Origin: MVRV01 sp964646755
GTDB taxonomy: Bacteria > Desulfobacterota > Syntrophia > Syntrophales > Smithellaceae
Direction of reading: 5' to 3'
NCBI GenBank assembly: GCA_964646755.1
Contig: CAZYIE010000012.1
Span: 3,365-67,364 of the forward strand
DNA length: 64,000 nucleotides
Part shown: piece by piece, positions 9,070 through 17,965 of the stretch
How the letters are laid out: every line of letters begins with the position of its first letter
Numbering within the stretch: position 1 is the first letter of the stretch
The notes under the pieces: model-generated
Told to the model about the DNA's origin: nothing
Database searches by the model: none
The model's input: only the letters and a program-made list of their open reading frames with translations
Program-made: the position numbers and the translations under genes

Positions 9070-9735
9070 TTAAATATAGGGAAAAATGGTTTGAATAATG
9101 ATATTAAAGTTTTTCTGGATTCTTTCCTTGCCGGCCACAATACCCATGTGTCCCGGAAAAAGCAACTCTATATCTAATTGGGAAAAAGCAATAATGCTCT
9201 TTTTTAACAGAGAGCCACTGCCGCCGGGAAAGTCGCTGCGGCCGACATTTTGGTCGAAAAGAACATCGCCGCAGAACAGAGCTTTTTGCTGGGGCCAGTA
9301 AAGCCCGATGGAACCGGGGGAATGGCCAGGCGCCAGGATAATAGTAAATTGCTGATCGCCCAAAGGAATGCTGCCTTCCGTAAGCGGGAAATTAACTTGC
9401 ACTTGGGGAACTGAAATTCCAAAGAGGCCATATAGTTTGCCGCCGATTCCTTTTAAAAATTCCATTTCCGTTCCGTGCAGTGCGATCTTGATTGTCCCAG
9501 TATCAAACAGTTCGGAGGCCTGGAAGTGGTCGGGATGAGAATGGGTATTGATTATGTAAGAAATATCTTCCTTCTTGATCCCATCATCGGACATCTGGTT
9601 TAGTAAGTCCGGCAGATAACGGGATAATCCCGGATCGATTAGCGCGTTTACCGAACCGCCAATATAATAGCTGTTACAGTTGTTTTCGAAATTGTTTGTC
9701 CATTCATAGACGTAAATGTCATCCTTTAGCTTCAT
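9070..9735 (-). CDS. MBL-fold metallo-hydrolase
   Basis: 221 residues with the metallo-beta-lactamase fold signature 'NTHSHPDHFQA' (HxHxDH), a further His in 'LAPGHSPGSIGLYW', Asp in 'LFCGDVLFDQNVGRSD' and a C-terminal 'LLFPGHMGIV'. The 'FPGG' and 'GHSPGS' blocks resemble glyoxalase II-type thioester hydrolases. It is separated by only 3 nt from the downstream alpha/beta hydrolase (9739), suggesting one operon. Substrate unknown. Confidence 0.88.
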   Translation of the reverse strand: MKLKDDIYVYEWTNNFENNCNSYYIGGSVNALIDPGLSRYLPDLLNQMSDDGIKKEDISYIINTHSHPDHFQASELFDTGTIKIALHGTEMEFLKGIGGKLYGLFGISVPQVQVNFPLTEGSIPLGDQQFTIILAPGHSPGSIGLYWPQQKALFCGDVLFDQNVGRSDFPGGSGSLLKKSIIAFSQLDIELLFPGHMGIVAGKERIQKNFNIIIQTIFPYI

Positions 9736-9738
9736 GAT

Positions 9739-10587
9739 CTATCCTTTCTTTTTTGTTGCCTGATTGGCGACGGTTTTTTTCAGCCAGTTAGCAATATCCT
9801 CTGCCGACTTTTCCCATCCTGCCTCCAGCATCGGCAGATGGGCGAATTGATCGTAGGCGATATAATCAGCCCCTAAAAATTCGGCTAATTTTTCACCAAT
9901 TGCCTCCGGAGCCATAGCATCAAGCTTACAGCCGATGACGAGTTTTGGACATGTTATTTTATTTTGATCAACAAATACGCCCTGAGCGATCTGATAGCCC
10001 ACCATCAATGATTCGGCAACAAACATGCTGAAAATTTCTTCTCTTTCGTCTTCATCAATATTATTGAGGAATGTTTTTTCCGCCATATAAGCCGATGTTG
10101 CCACTGGTGTAAAATTCATCATATCCCAGATAGATTTAATATCCCACAGAGATTTCATAATTGTTTCGGGATGAAGCAGATCGGCATGCATTTCCAGCGG
10201 AACACCGAAAGGCGGGGCGCTGGCGATGGTAATCAGTGCTTTGACGGACTGGAACTGCGCTGCAATTTTCTGGGCAATTAGCCCGCCCATGCTGTGTCCG
10301 ATTAAAGCACAGTTTTCAATCGATAAATCCGTCATTACCCGTCCCACATCTTCAACATAATCTTCAATTGTCATCTGAGCCAAAGTAGATTCACGTTCAG
10401 AAGGATGATGGCCGCGCAGATTAATAGCATAACTTTGCCAACCAGCCCGGGCAAAAAACTGCAGATAATTTTTTAAATATTCACTCGTGCCGCCGGCGCC
10501 ATGAATGAATAGTAGAGGATAAGAATGTTTTATAATCTTTGGCTCGTGTTTATCGACAACGAGATTATCAATTTTAATCCGTAACAA
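9739..10587 (-). CDS. Alpha/beta hydrolase
   Basis: About 282 residues if translation starts at the TTG at 10587, which has AAAGG nine bases upstream and begins the recognisable fold ('LPLLFIHGAGGTSEYLKN' region). The frame stays open to 10779, but that extension overlaps the pspC gene in another frame and is probably not coding. Motifs: 'FIHGAGG' oxyanion loop, nucleophile elbow 'LIGHSMGGLIAQ' (Ser), acid region 'CKLDAMAPE' and a C-terminal 'FAHLPMLEAG' His. Lipase/esterase-like; substrate unknown. Confidence 0.8.
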   Translation of the reverse strand: MLRIKIDNLVVDKHEPKIIKHSYPLLFIHGAGGTSEYLKNYLQFFARAGWQSYAINLRGHHPSERESTLAQMTIEDYVEDVGRVMTDLSIENCALIGHSMGGLIAQKIAAQFQSVKALITIASAPPFGVPLEMHADLLHPETIMKSLWDIKSIWDMMNFTPVATSAYMAEKTFLNNIDEDEREEIFSMFVAESLMVGYQIAQGVFVDQNKITCPKLVIGCKLDAMAPEAIGEKLAEFLGADYIAYDQFAHLPMLEAGWEKSAEDIANWLKKTVANQATKKKG

Positions 10588-10616
10588 TCCTTTATGCCTT
10601 TTCCCCCAAAATACAG

Positions 10617-10844
10617 CTAGGCTGGAAGTTGGGTATCTTCGTTTTCCGTGTTTTCCGGAACAAATATCCAAAGTAGAATGTATAATAACAAACCCGAACC
10701 CGCGAAAAGCAGGAATAATGTAAACATCAGGCGCCATGTCCAGGAAGGGATAGGTGTGTACGCGCCCAAGCCGCCGCATACACCGCCAATCCAGCGGTCG
10801 CTTTGCGATCTGGTAAAATTTTGCAACCAGTTTTTTGCAGTCAT
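10617..10844 (-). CDS. PspC domain membrane protein
   Basis: 75 residues. A PspC domain: 'SDRWIGGVCGGLGAYTPIPSW' followed by one strong transmembrane helix ('LFLLFAGSGLLLYILLWIFVP') and a short acidic tail. PspC-domain proteins act in phage-shock/envelope-stress signalling or as small membrane proteins of unclear role. No pspA or pspF is in view. The gene sits 29 nt upstream of the alpha/beta hydrolase and 27 nt downstream of the CoA-transferase stop. Confidence 0.88.
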   Translation of the reverse strand: MTAKNWLQNFTRSQSDRWIGGVCGGLGAYTPIPSWTWRLMFTLFLLFAGSGLLLYILLWIFVPENTENEDTQLPA

Positions 10845-10871
10845 ATATTACCTTTCAAACATTACAAGAGG

Positions 10872-12083
10872 TTAGTCTTTTATCACACCTGCTTTTTTTA
10901 GTCTTTCTATTTTTGCCGGAGGGTATCCCAGTATTTTGTCGAGTACCTCCCGTGAATGTTCACCTAGACCTGGCGCCGGTGCATAAATTTGTGCCGGTGT
11001 TACTGACAGGCGAAAAGGAGAATTAGCAAGTTTAATTTTGCCGACCAGTGGTTGATTGATTTCCCTGAGCATTCCCCTGTGTCGAATGTGTTCATCCTCG
11101 CAAATATCTTTAATGCTGTTAAGCGGTGAATAAGGAATACCTTCTTTTTCCAATTTCTTTGACCAGACTGCCGCCTTCTTCCGGGCCAGTTCTTTTTGGA
11201 CAATGACTGCCAGGGACTTTTTGTTTTTAGCGCGGTCAATATTGTCGGCAAAACGGCGGTCATTAATGAGATCTCTTCTGTCCAATAACCGGCAGAATTT
11301 TTGCCAGAGTTTATCATTGCCGACAGCCACAATAATCCAGACGTCATCCTTAGCTCTAAAAGCTTGAAAAGGAGCAATTGACGGGTGAGCACTTCCCAGC
11401 GGCTGGGCGATTTCACCGGTACTTGTGTAACGAACGATGGCATTTTCTAAAACTGAAAATAAGCCGTCCACCATCGAACCGTCATAGAATTGTCCAATAT
11501 TTGTTTTTTCCCGATAAAAAAGAGCAGCGAGAATTGATACTGCGGCCTGATAACCGGAAAGGATATCGCTGATGGAAGTTCCGACCCGGCATGGCTCTCC
11601 GCCTTCCGGTCCGGTTATGCTCATAAGCCCGCTGTATGCTTGAACGGCTGCATCATAAGCGGGGCGCCCGGCATACTGCGGCAAAGTATCTTGCCCGAAT
11701 CCCGAAATAGACGCATATATTAAACGGGAATTCATTTTATGCACTTCTTCCCAGCCGAAGCCTAATTTTTTCATTGCACCCGGTCGATGATTTTCGACTA
11801 AAACATCTGATTTTTTTATTAATTGTTTTAAGATCGATTGGCCTTCCTTCATTTTCAAGTCCAAAACGAGACTTTTTTTATTGCGATTCACGCTAATGAA
11901 ATAACTGCTCTTATTGATATCATTGCCTCCGATGTGTGGCCCGAACTGGCGGGAGTCGTCTCCCGATTCCGGTTCGATATGAATTACTTCCGCACCGAGA
12001 TCTGCCAGAAACATTGTCGCCGTGGGACCGGCCAGTACATGGGTTAAATCTACTACCCTAATTCCTTCCAGTGCTTTTTTCAT
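10872..12083 (-). CDS. CaiB/BaiF family CoA-transferase
   Basis: 403 residues, full length. Family III CoA-transferases move CoA between acyl groups through an Asp-linked intermediate. Seen: 'LEGIRVVDLTHVLAGP', 'MFLADLGAEVIHIEP', 'NRNKKSLVLDLKMKEG', 'GRPAYDAAVQAYSGLM' with the catalytic Asp in 'YDAAVQA', and the C-terminal 'DKILGYPPAKIERLKKAGVI'. It is the intact counterpart of the relic at 87-431. Substrate is not predictable. With the acyl-CoA synthetase (524-2215) it could serve organic acid activation in an anaerobic acid-degrader. Confidence 0.92.
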   Translation of the reverse strand: MKKALEGIRVVDLTHVLAGPTATMFLADLGAEVIHIEPESGDDSRQFGPHIGGNDINKSSYFISVNRNKKSLVLDLKMKEGQSILKQLIKKSDVLVENHRPGAMKKLGFGWEEVHKMNSRLIYASISGFGQDTLPQYAGRPAYDAAVQAYSGLMSITGPEGGEPCRVGTSISDILSGYQAAVSILAALFYREKTNIGQFYDGSMVDGLFSVLENAIVRYTSTGEIAQPLGSAHPSIAPFQAFRAKDDVWIIVAVGNDKLWQKFCRLLDRRDLINDRRFADNIDRAKNKKSLAVIVQKELARKKAAVWSKKLEKEGIPYSPLNSIKDICEDEHIRHRGMLREINQPLVGKIKLANSPFRLSVTPAQIYAPAPGLGEHSREVLDKILGYPPAKIERLKKAGVIKD

Positions 12084-12146
12084 GAATTGTCTTATCGATA
12101 ATAGGTTAAATTAGATACTTCGCTATTTGTCGCTTGATTCATTCTG

Positions 12147-12656
12147 TTATTTGACAGGGAAGAGTTTTTTTAACGGTAAATCCGCAGTTGAGTGAGTTAT
12201 CTTGATGATTTTCCCTTCCTTGTCAATTAAAACTAATGTCGGAACACCGACAACTGCATAATTAGTGGCGACTTCCCCGTCTTCATCCAGCAGAATTTTA
12301 AAGGGTAGGGCATTGGCAGTAACAAATTTGGCTACTTTCCCTCGTGTTTCGCTGATGTTAATGTAGATGACTTCCAGACCGCGTTTTGCATAAACTTCAT
12401 ATATTCCTTTGTAATGAGGCAGTTCGCTGCGGCAGGAAGGGCACCAGGTAGTACCAAAAAAAATTAAAACAGGTTTCCCCTTTTGCTTGCTCAGTTGAAA
12501 AAACTTGCCCTGCAGGTCTTTCAAAGAAAAATCAGGAGCAGAAAGAGAGGCCGCCTTAAAGGGAGCATTGGGAATGAATTGCCCTAGCGAATAGTTGGCC
12601 GGGAACAAAACCAGCAAAGCGAATGTAAATAGCGCTATATTAATTTTTTTCATCAT
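12147..12656 (-). CDS. TlpA-like thiol:disulfide reductase
   Basis: 169 residues with an N-terminal signal peptide and a thioredoxin/TlpA fold: 'FSLKDLQGKFFQLSKQKG', active site 'FFGTTWCPSCRSELP' (CPSC), and the cis-Pro region 'VVGVPTLVLIDKEG'. Probably periplasmic, passing electrons from the adjacent CcdA-like protein (12670-13386, 13 nt upstream in the same direction) to substrates such as apocytochromes c. The DsbC-like protein and cytochrome c encoded just beyond, on the other strand, support a shared redox role. Confidence 0.9.
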   Translation of the reverse strand: MMKKINIALFTFALLVLFPANYSLGQFIPNAPFKAASLSAPDFSLKDLQGKFFQLSKQKGKPVLIFFGTTWCPSCRSELPHYKGIYEVYAKRGLEVIYINISETRGKVAKFVTANALPFKILLDEDGEVATNYAVVGVPTLVLIDKEGKIIKITHSTADLPLKKLFPVK

Positions 12657-12669
12657 ATTTCAATCTTTT

Positions 12670-13386
12670 TTAAGAAGAAAGTGTTCCGGCAGTATACAGA
12701 AAATATTCACCAGCGCCAATCAATATCCATCCAAAGACAAAGTTTATTTTAGTCATCCATTTTCCGGAATGCGGCAGGGCGGCAATCATTCCGGCGAAAG
12801 TGCCGACAATAATCAGCAAAGTGCCCATGCCGAAAGCAAAAACAAAAAGCAGGCTCATGCCCAGAATTAAATTGGTGCCCATGGCCACAAAACCCAACAA
12901 AACTCCCAGTACCGGCGCTGTGCAAGGGCCGATAATTATACCGGATGTAGCACCGATTAAAAAACTGCCCAAAAAACCTTTTTTCTTATTGCCCCCGCTC
13001 AGTTGTACAAGCTTTTGCGGGACGGGGAGAGTTATGTTAAAGACATCCAGCATCGCCAGACCCATAAAAATACATAAGTTAGCCATGATAAAATATGTCC
13101 ATGGTGTTGTCTGCATCTGCCCGAAAATCTTGCCGGCAAAAACAGCCACTGCTCCCATGATGGAGTAGGTTACGGCCATACCGAATACGTAAAATAAGGA
13201 AAGAAAAAAACCGCGCAGTTTGGAAGATGATCCCTGTGCTCCGATGAATCCGACTGTGATAGGAATTAAGGGGTACGTGCAGGGAGTAAATCCGACTAAA
13301 ACACCGCCGATATAGGCAGCCAGAAATGCCAGAAGGACAGAACCCTGCAAATATAGATGCAAATTGCCCAGCAGATTTTCAATCAT
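12670..13386 (-). CDS. CcdA/DsbD-beta-like cytochrome c biogenesis membrane protein
   Basis: 238 residues with about six transmembrane helices. Conserved cysteines appear in 'VGFTPCTYPLIPITVGF' and 'GIIIGPCTAPVLGVLL', the two CxP-type segments of CcdA/DsbD transmembrane electron carriers. The role is moving reducing equivalents from cytoplasmic thioredoxin to periplasmic thiol proteins. It is the first gene of a two-gene minus-strand unit with the TlpA-like protein, and divergent from 13556-14881. Confidence 0.9.
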   Translation of the reverse strand: MIENLLGNLHLYLQGSVLLAFLAAYIGGVLVGFTPCTYPLIPITVGFIGAQGSSSKLRGFFLSLFYVFGMAVTYSIMGAVAVFAGKIFGQMQTTPWTYFIMANLCIFMGLAMLDVFNITLPVPQKLVQLSGGNKKKGFLGSFLIGATSGIIIGPCTAPVLGVLLGFVAMGTNLILGMSLLFVFAFGMGTLLIIVGTFAGMIAALPHSGKWMTKINFVFGWILIGAGEYFLYTAGTLSS

Positions 13387-13555
13387 CTATTTACTCGAAT
13401 AAAATTATTTCGTCCAGAATAGGGAAAATATGCGAAGGCGTCAAGTAGTATTGTTAAAAAGTATTACCGCATCGAACTATGCTATAATAAAAAAATTTAT
13501 GCTATGGAAAGTCCGAATGATTTCTGCTAATGTGCTAACAAGAAGAAAAAGGAAT

Positions 13556-13864
13556 ATGAAAAAAATTACTCTAGGACTTTTAATAGCGGCGGCCATATTC
13601 ATATTGGGGCTGATTATTGTTTTTTATGTATTTGAACAGGAAACAGTATCAGTGGGTAGGTATAGTGTCCTCTATTATAAAAACAGGAGTGATATTGATA
13701 CCGCATCATTCCCGCAAGATCTGGAGTCGTTAAAAGAGCTTCCAGGCCTTATTCGAATTACATGGAGAGAACCAATAGGATCTGATATCTACCAGGAGTA
13801 TTGCTATCTTCCCGGAAAAGGGGTTGAACAGACCAGAATTATCAGGACCAAGCGACCCCAATAA
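13556..13864 (+). CDS. Hypothetical single-pass membrane protein
   Basis: 102 residues from the ATG at 13556, which has AAGGA upstream. The frame is open from 13430, but that upstream part is basic and unlike a domain. One transmembrane helix at about 5-25 ('LGLLIAAAIFILGLIIVFYV') is followed by a soluble part containing 'GRYSVLYYKNRSDID' and 'LIRITWREPIGSDIYQEYC'. I do not recognise the family. It lies 47 nt upstream of the DsbC-like gene and may be co-transcribed with it. Confidence 0.6.
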   Translation: MKKITLGLLIAAAIFILGLIIVFYVFEQETVSVGRYSVLYYKNRSDIDTASFPQDLESLKELPGLIRITWREPIGSDIYQEYCYLPGKGVEQTRIIRTKRPQ

Positions 13865-13911
13865 AGACATGATATTTTAGACATGACAATATTGTCAAAA
13901 GGAGTCTGTAA

Positions 13912-14610
13912 GTGAAGCGATCATCTATTCTCGCGTTGTTTTTCTTTTTATTTTTGCCTGCCTGTGTTGCGGCCAAAAACTCATCGCCCGAAGAAATGTT
14001 TAAGAAAAGTTTCCCTGATAGAAGTTTTGAAAGTATCACCGCGACTTCAATAAAGGGAATTTATGAAGTATATACAGGTAAACAACTTTATTATTATGCC
14101 CCGGAAGCAGATGTTTTAATTTACGGCAATATAATTACCAAAGAAGGAATAAGCCTTTCGCGCGAAAGTTATTTAAAGAAGATGACTTCCAAGATGGCGA
14201 AGCTGCCTCTGGATAGTGCATTAAAAATTGGCGAAGGGAAAAACGTCATTGTAGAATTTCTTGATCCAGACTGTTTTTACTGCCGCGAATCCTATAAATT
14301 CTTGTCTCCACGGAAAGATGTAACCGTTTATTTATTCTTTTATCCCTTGTCTCAACTTTCGGAAAAAAAGATTCAGCATATTTTATGCTCGTCTGATCGA
14401 ATAAAAACATATGAAGAAGTAATGAAGGGAAAATTCGATAATAATGAGCAATTGGATGTCTGTAAGGACGCCAAAGCAGAAGAGATTATTAAAACACATA
14501 AAAAACTGGCCGCTCAAATAGGTATCTCATCAACACCGTTCTTTTATATAAAAGGGCAGGCTATTGGTGGTTTCGAGGCCCCTGTATTTGAACAACTATT
14601 AAAAGATTAG
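13912..14610 (+). CDS. DsbC/DsbG-like periplasmic thiol:disulfide interchange protein
   Basis: 232 residues from a GTG start at 13912 with AAAAGGAG upstream. A signal peptide is followed by a DsbC-type N-terminal dimerisation region ('SITATSIKGIYEVYTGKQ', 'LIYGNIITKEG') and a thioredoxin domain with the active site 'FLDPDCFYCRESYKF' (CFYC). A cis-Pro loop ('GISSTPFFYIKG') lies near the C-terminus. Likely a disulfide isomerase or reductase in the periplasm. It is followed after 10 nt by a small cytochrome c, whose maturation it may assist together with the TlpA/CcdA-like proteins. Confidence 0.88.
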   Translation: MKRSSILALFFFLFLPACVAAKNSSPEEMFKKSFPDRSFESITATSIKGIYEVYTGKQLYYYAPEADVLIYGNIITKEGISLSRESYLKKMTSKMAKLPLDSALKIGEGKNVIVEFLDPDCFYCRESYKFLSPRKDVTVYLFFYPLSQLSEKKIQHILCSSDRIKTYEEVMKGKFDNNEQLDVCKDAKAEEIIKTHKKLAAQIGISSTPFFYIKGQAIGGFEAPVFEQLLKD

Positions 14611-14620
14611 GGAGGTGGGT

Positions 14621-14881
14621 ATGAAAAATTTTATCGTGGTTTTGGTTAGTTGTACTTTTTTGTTTCTGCTGCTGATATCTCCTGCTGCGGCGCAGCCGGA
14701 GGTTAAAGCTCTGGTCGAAAAAGAATGTTCTAAATGCCATGGGATCGCCAAGGTAAACAAGGCCAGTAAAGATGCTGCCGCCTGGGAAAAAACAGTGGAC
14801 CGGATGATTAAAAAGGGCGCCAATATTAAACCTGAAGAAAAGGATGCGGTCATTAAATATCTCAGCACATTGAATAAATAA
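14621..14881 (+). CDS. Small monoheme c-type cytochrome
   Basis: 86 residues from the ATG at 14621 (GGGAGG just upstream). A signal peptide ('FIVVLVSCTFLFLLLISPAAA') precedes one heme-binding motif 'VEKECSKCHGIAKV' (CxxCH). After it come 'WEKTVDRMIKKGANIKPEEK' and a C-terminal helix 'AVIKYLSTLNK', as in short class I-like cytochromes. Periplasmic electron carrier. Last gene of the plus-strand unit with the DsbC-like protein. Confidence 0.85.
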   Translation: MKNFIVVLVSCTFLFLLLISPAAAQPEVKALVEKECSKCHGIAKVNKASKDAAAWEKTVDRMIKKGANIKPEEKDAVIKYLSTLNK

Positions 14882-15024
14882 CAGAGGCTGGGCGTCTGAA
14901 GACTGAAGTTTATAGTTTTTTTGTTCGGTTGCGCCGTTTAAGTGGTGATTCTTGAAGAGATGGGGTATTGAAATATAATAATCTCAGCGATATTTAAACC
15001 AGCCAAAGCTGAGCAAGGAAATTA

Positions 15025-15276
15025 ATGACTTGGGAGAATACTAATATTTCAAGAACTGACTCTAGACCATACGGAGTCGGCTCTATGGATGATACCATAC
15101 GGTCGGGATCGAAAGTGGACACTATTAACCAGCGTAATGCATATATGGAAAAAGCCGATCCCATAGTCGTTTATAACTGTTTCTGCCGTCATGAGGTGAA
15201 ACTTCTGGACGAAGAAGACTACCGTATGTCGATGGAAGTCTGCATGAGCCGGTTACACCTGTTTCTGCCTACATGA
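15025..15276 (+). CDS. Possible truncated Fe-S protein
   Basis: 83 residues with AAGGA just before the ATG. The second half, 'ADPIVVYNCFCRHEVKLLDE' then 'MSMEVCMSR', resembles the 'CICR.e.kllg..C.kp.E.Cl' block of certain 4Fe-4S ferredoxin-type proteins, but the downstream ferredoxin clusters are absent. It looks like a decayed fragment, though a short functional protein cannot be excluded. Low certainty. Confidence 0.3.
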   Translation: MTWENTNISRTDSRPYGVGSMDDTIRSGSKVDTINQRNAYMEKADPIVVYNCFCRHEVKLLDEEDYRMSMEVCMSRLHLFLPT

Positions 15277-15423
15277 AGAATGCAAAAGCAGGCAACAAAA
15301 GGGGGCACCCATCAGGATGAAGATCATGCCGTATAAGCGCTGTAATAAAAGTATCACGGCGAGCAGTGGCTCCTTTTGTTGAGGACAACTTCATTGGACT
15401 TTTGGTCTCACGACTGAAGGTGA

Positions 15424-16650
15424 TCAAGGATTATCTGCTGGCAAGGCAGAATCTGAAACTTCTGTCTGAGCAAGTTTTCGCCATACGGGAAGCCGATCGA
15501 GCAGGTTCATTGATTTTAGATAATTTAAATCGAGCGGACTTGACACAATGCCTTCTTTAGTCTCAAAATCTGAATCCCCAAAACTGTTGGCAATATGCAC
15601 GGCGGTGAGGGCGCAAAATGTTTGTTCGGATATGAAACTCGGATTATGATGGTAAGATACAGCCTCTACGATGTGCAACGGCAATCCCCAAAGACTCATC
15701 ATATAACCGCCCACCTCACTATGAGTGTGCTTGAAGACCATTTTTTCCGCAGTTGATATTTCGCAGCGCTCCTCTCTGGCCAGGGCAATGGCCTCAGAAT
15801 ATTGCTTGGGGAAATTAGCCGCGAGGATGATGCGTCCTGAATCATGAAGAATTCCAGCAACAAACGCATCATTGGCTATTGTACTGTTTTTACTCTCGAG
15901 TTTACTTATTTGATTGGCCAGAGTTGCGGTGTCCAAACTGTGCTTCCATAAATGCTCCATCGAGAACCCCTTTATCTTGAACCCATTGAATTCAGAAAAG
16001 ATATGCACGGACACAAAAAGCGATGTAATAACATTCAAGCCAAGAAAGGAGACGGCGGCATTTAAGTCGGTGACGCGATAGGGCATTCCGAAAAACGCGG
16101 AGTTTACCAATTGCAGTATTTTTGCCGTCATGCCGATGTCTTTGGAAATAATGCCCGTTATATCGTGCAGCTGGACATTGGGCTGCGGCAACTTGGCCAT
16201 GATTTCATTATAAAGAATCGGTAGGCTGGGAAGCGCTGTCATACGACCGATCAGTATCTTCAATTCCGTGTCGTGCAAGATCTCCACGGAACCTATAGCC
16301 CTGCGGAGAACAGCTTGCAGTAACACCGGATCACAGGGTTTGGCAATATACTGGTGCGTTGCCCCCATGGCTTTAAAAATAAGTTCATTATCGGAGTGGC
16401 CGGAGAGAATAAGGCGAACTGTGAGCGGGTATCGTTTCATTACTTCGTAGAGCAATTCCGCCCCGTTCATAACAGGCATCCGCATATCCGCCACCACGAT
16501 GTCGAAAGGTGACTGGGTCATTGCGTCGAGAGCCTTTGCGCCGCTGTCCACAAAGACCATCTCCCACTCATCCCGGCATGAGCGCAGCATACGCTTTAAC
16601 CCCTGCAGAACCATTTCTTCATCATCAACGAAAAGAATGCTTTTTTTCAT
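15424..16650 (-). CDS. Response regulator with HDOD output domain
   Basis: 408 residues. An N-terminal receiver (about 1-122: 'SILFVDDEEMVL', phospho-acceptor Asp in 'DIVVADMRMPVMNG', 'LSGHSDNELIFKAM', Lys in 'YIAKPCDP') is followed by an HDOD domain (about 135-330: 'LPSLPILYNEIMAKL', 'LQLVNSAFFGMPYRVTDL', 'HDSGRIILAANFP'). HDOD proteins act in signalling, often with c-di-GMP or chemosensory systems, but have no settled catalytic activity. It is divergent from the receiver/HD-like protein at 16820-17965; the two are probably partners. Confidence 0.9.
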   Translation of the reverse strand: MKKSILFVDDEEMVLQGLKRMLRSCRDEWEMVFVDSGAKALDAMTQSPFDIVVADMRMPVMNGAELLYEVMKRYPLTVRLILSGHSDNELIFKAMGATHQYIAKPCDPVLLQAVLRRAIGSVEILHDTELKILIGRMTALPSLPILYNEIMAKLPQPNVQLHDITGIISKDIGMTAKILQLVNSAFFGMPYRVTDLNAAVSFLGLNVITSLFVSVHIFSEFNGFKIKGFSMEHLWKHSLDTATLANQISKLESKNSTIANDAFVAGILHDSGRIILAANFPKQYSEAIALAREERCEISTAEKMVFKHTHSEVGGYMMSLWGLPLHIVEAVSYHHNPSFISEQTFCALTAVHIANSFGDSDFETKEGIVSSPLDLNYLKSMNLLDRLPVWRKLAQTEVSDSALPADNP

Positions 16651-16819
16651 ATGCCGCCTCCCGGGTCGATAATTACTGGTTACCTAGAGCATAAATAGCA
16701 ACAAATTTCAATTCCATTAAAAAACAATACTTTGCTTTTGCGCGGAATGTGCGATACCATTAATGCAACAGCAAAGGACTTATTCAAGCATAGACAATCT
16801 TACTGGAAAGGAATGTTCC

Positions 16820-17965
16820 TTGGAAAAGATTCTTTTGGTTGATGATGAGCAGAGCATCCTGGACGGGTTTCACCGTCAGCTTCGCAAAAAATACAATATA
16901 GAAACTGCCGCCAGCGGTCATGATGGTCTGAAAAAAATAGACGAGAGCGGACCATTTGCCGTTATCATATCAGACATGCGTATGCCGGTTATGGATGGCA
17001 TTACATTTCTCATGGAAGTGCGTCAGGGGGCGCCGGAGAGTGTCTGCATGATGCTGACCGGCAATTCAGATCAGCAAACAGCCATAGACGCCATCAATCG
17101 CGGGTCGATTTTTCGCTTTCTTACCAAACCTTGTTCACCGGAAAATTTATCAGGGGCCATTGACGCAGGGCTTAAACAATATCGCCTTATTACGGCGGAA
17201 AAAGAACTTCTGGAAAAAACTCTCAAAGGCAGCATTAATATACTTACAGATATTCTTTCGCTGGCCTACCCCATAGCCTTCAGTCAGTCTATGCGTCTTA
17301 AGAAATACGCAGCCCAGATTGCTTCCAAAATGAAGCTTTATCAGGCCTGGCAGTACGAGCTATCAGCTATGCTTTCTTCAGTTGGATTCATTAATATTCC
17401 AACGGAATGCATTGAAAAGTATTTGGCGGGAGCGGATCTGTCTAGGGAGGAGGCAGAGATGATTCAATCTATTCCCCAGACAACCGGCATGCTTCTTGCC
17501 AATATTCCGCGGCTCTCCACGGTGGCTTCCATGATAACCCAACAGTCCATGACTTATACAGTGCCTCTGAATTTTGCCACTCATGATCCCAATGAAATGG
17601 TTCGTATCGGGGCAAAACTCTTAAAGATGATCACCGATTTTGATCTCTATCTGTTTCGGCATTACGAGCCGGAAGATGCCATCAATCTGATGAGCAAAGA
17701 CAGCACAGTGTATGACAGCACTCTACTGGATATGCTGACAACGATCGATCTGCCGCGGCAAAAAAGCAGTGTCCTTTATGTCAAATTCAACGAACTGCAT
17801 AAGGGAATGATTGTGGATGAGGATATTTTTAACAAACAGGGGATTCTGGTTATTCCCAGGGGGTATGAAGTCAACGATGCAACTGTAGAACGGTTGAAAA
17901 ATTTTCTGCTCAAACAAGACAGCACGGAAACCATTCGCGTCCTGATGTCTGTATATAAAGAATAA
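16820..17965 (+). CDS. Response regulator with degenerate HD-GYP-like domain
   Basis: 381 residues from a TTG at 16820 with AAGGA 7 nt upstream; an ATG at 16763 would add 19 residues but lacks a ribosome binding site. The receiver (1-120: 'KILLVDDEQSILDGF', 'AVIISDMRMPVMDG', 'MLTGNSDQQTAIDAINRG', 'FLTKPCSP') is of the RpfG type. The C-terminal region follows the helical plan of HD-GYP domains ('SMRLKKYAAQIASKMKL', 'LSAMLSSVGFINIPTE'), but the diagnostic His-Asp and GYP residues are replaced. A c-di-GMP phosphodiesterase activity is therefore unlikely, and a binding or regulatory role is inferred. Confidence 0.82.
   Translation: MEKILLVDDEQSILDGFHRQLRKKYNIETAASGHDGLKKIDESGPFAVIISDMRMPVMDGITFLMEVRQGAPESVCMMLTGNSDQQTAIDAINRGSIFRFLTKPCSPENLSGAIDAGLKQYRLITAEKELLEKTLKGSINILTDILSLAYPIAFSQSMRLKKYAAQIASKMKLYQAWQYELSAMLSSVGFINIPTECIEKYLAGADLSREEAEMIQSIPQTTGMLLANIPRLSTVASMITQQSMTYTVPLNFATHDPNEMVRIGAKLLKMITDFDLYLFRHYEPEDAINLMSKDSTVYDSTLLDMLTTIDLPRQKSSVLYVKFNELHKGMIVDEDIFNKQGILVIPRGYEVNDATVERLKNFLLKQDSTETIRVLMSVYKE

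Noticed and set aside
10588..10779. N-terminal extension of the alpha/beta hydrolase
   Set aside because: Would overlap pspC in another frame and has no homology to the fold; the TTG at 10587 with AAAGG fits better.
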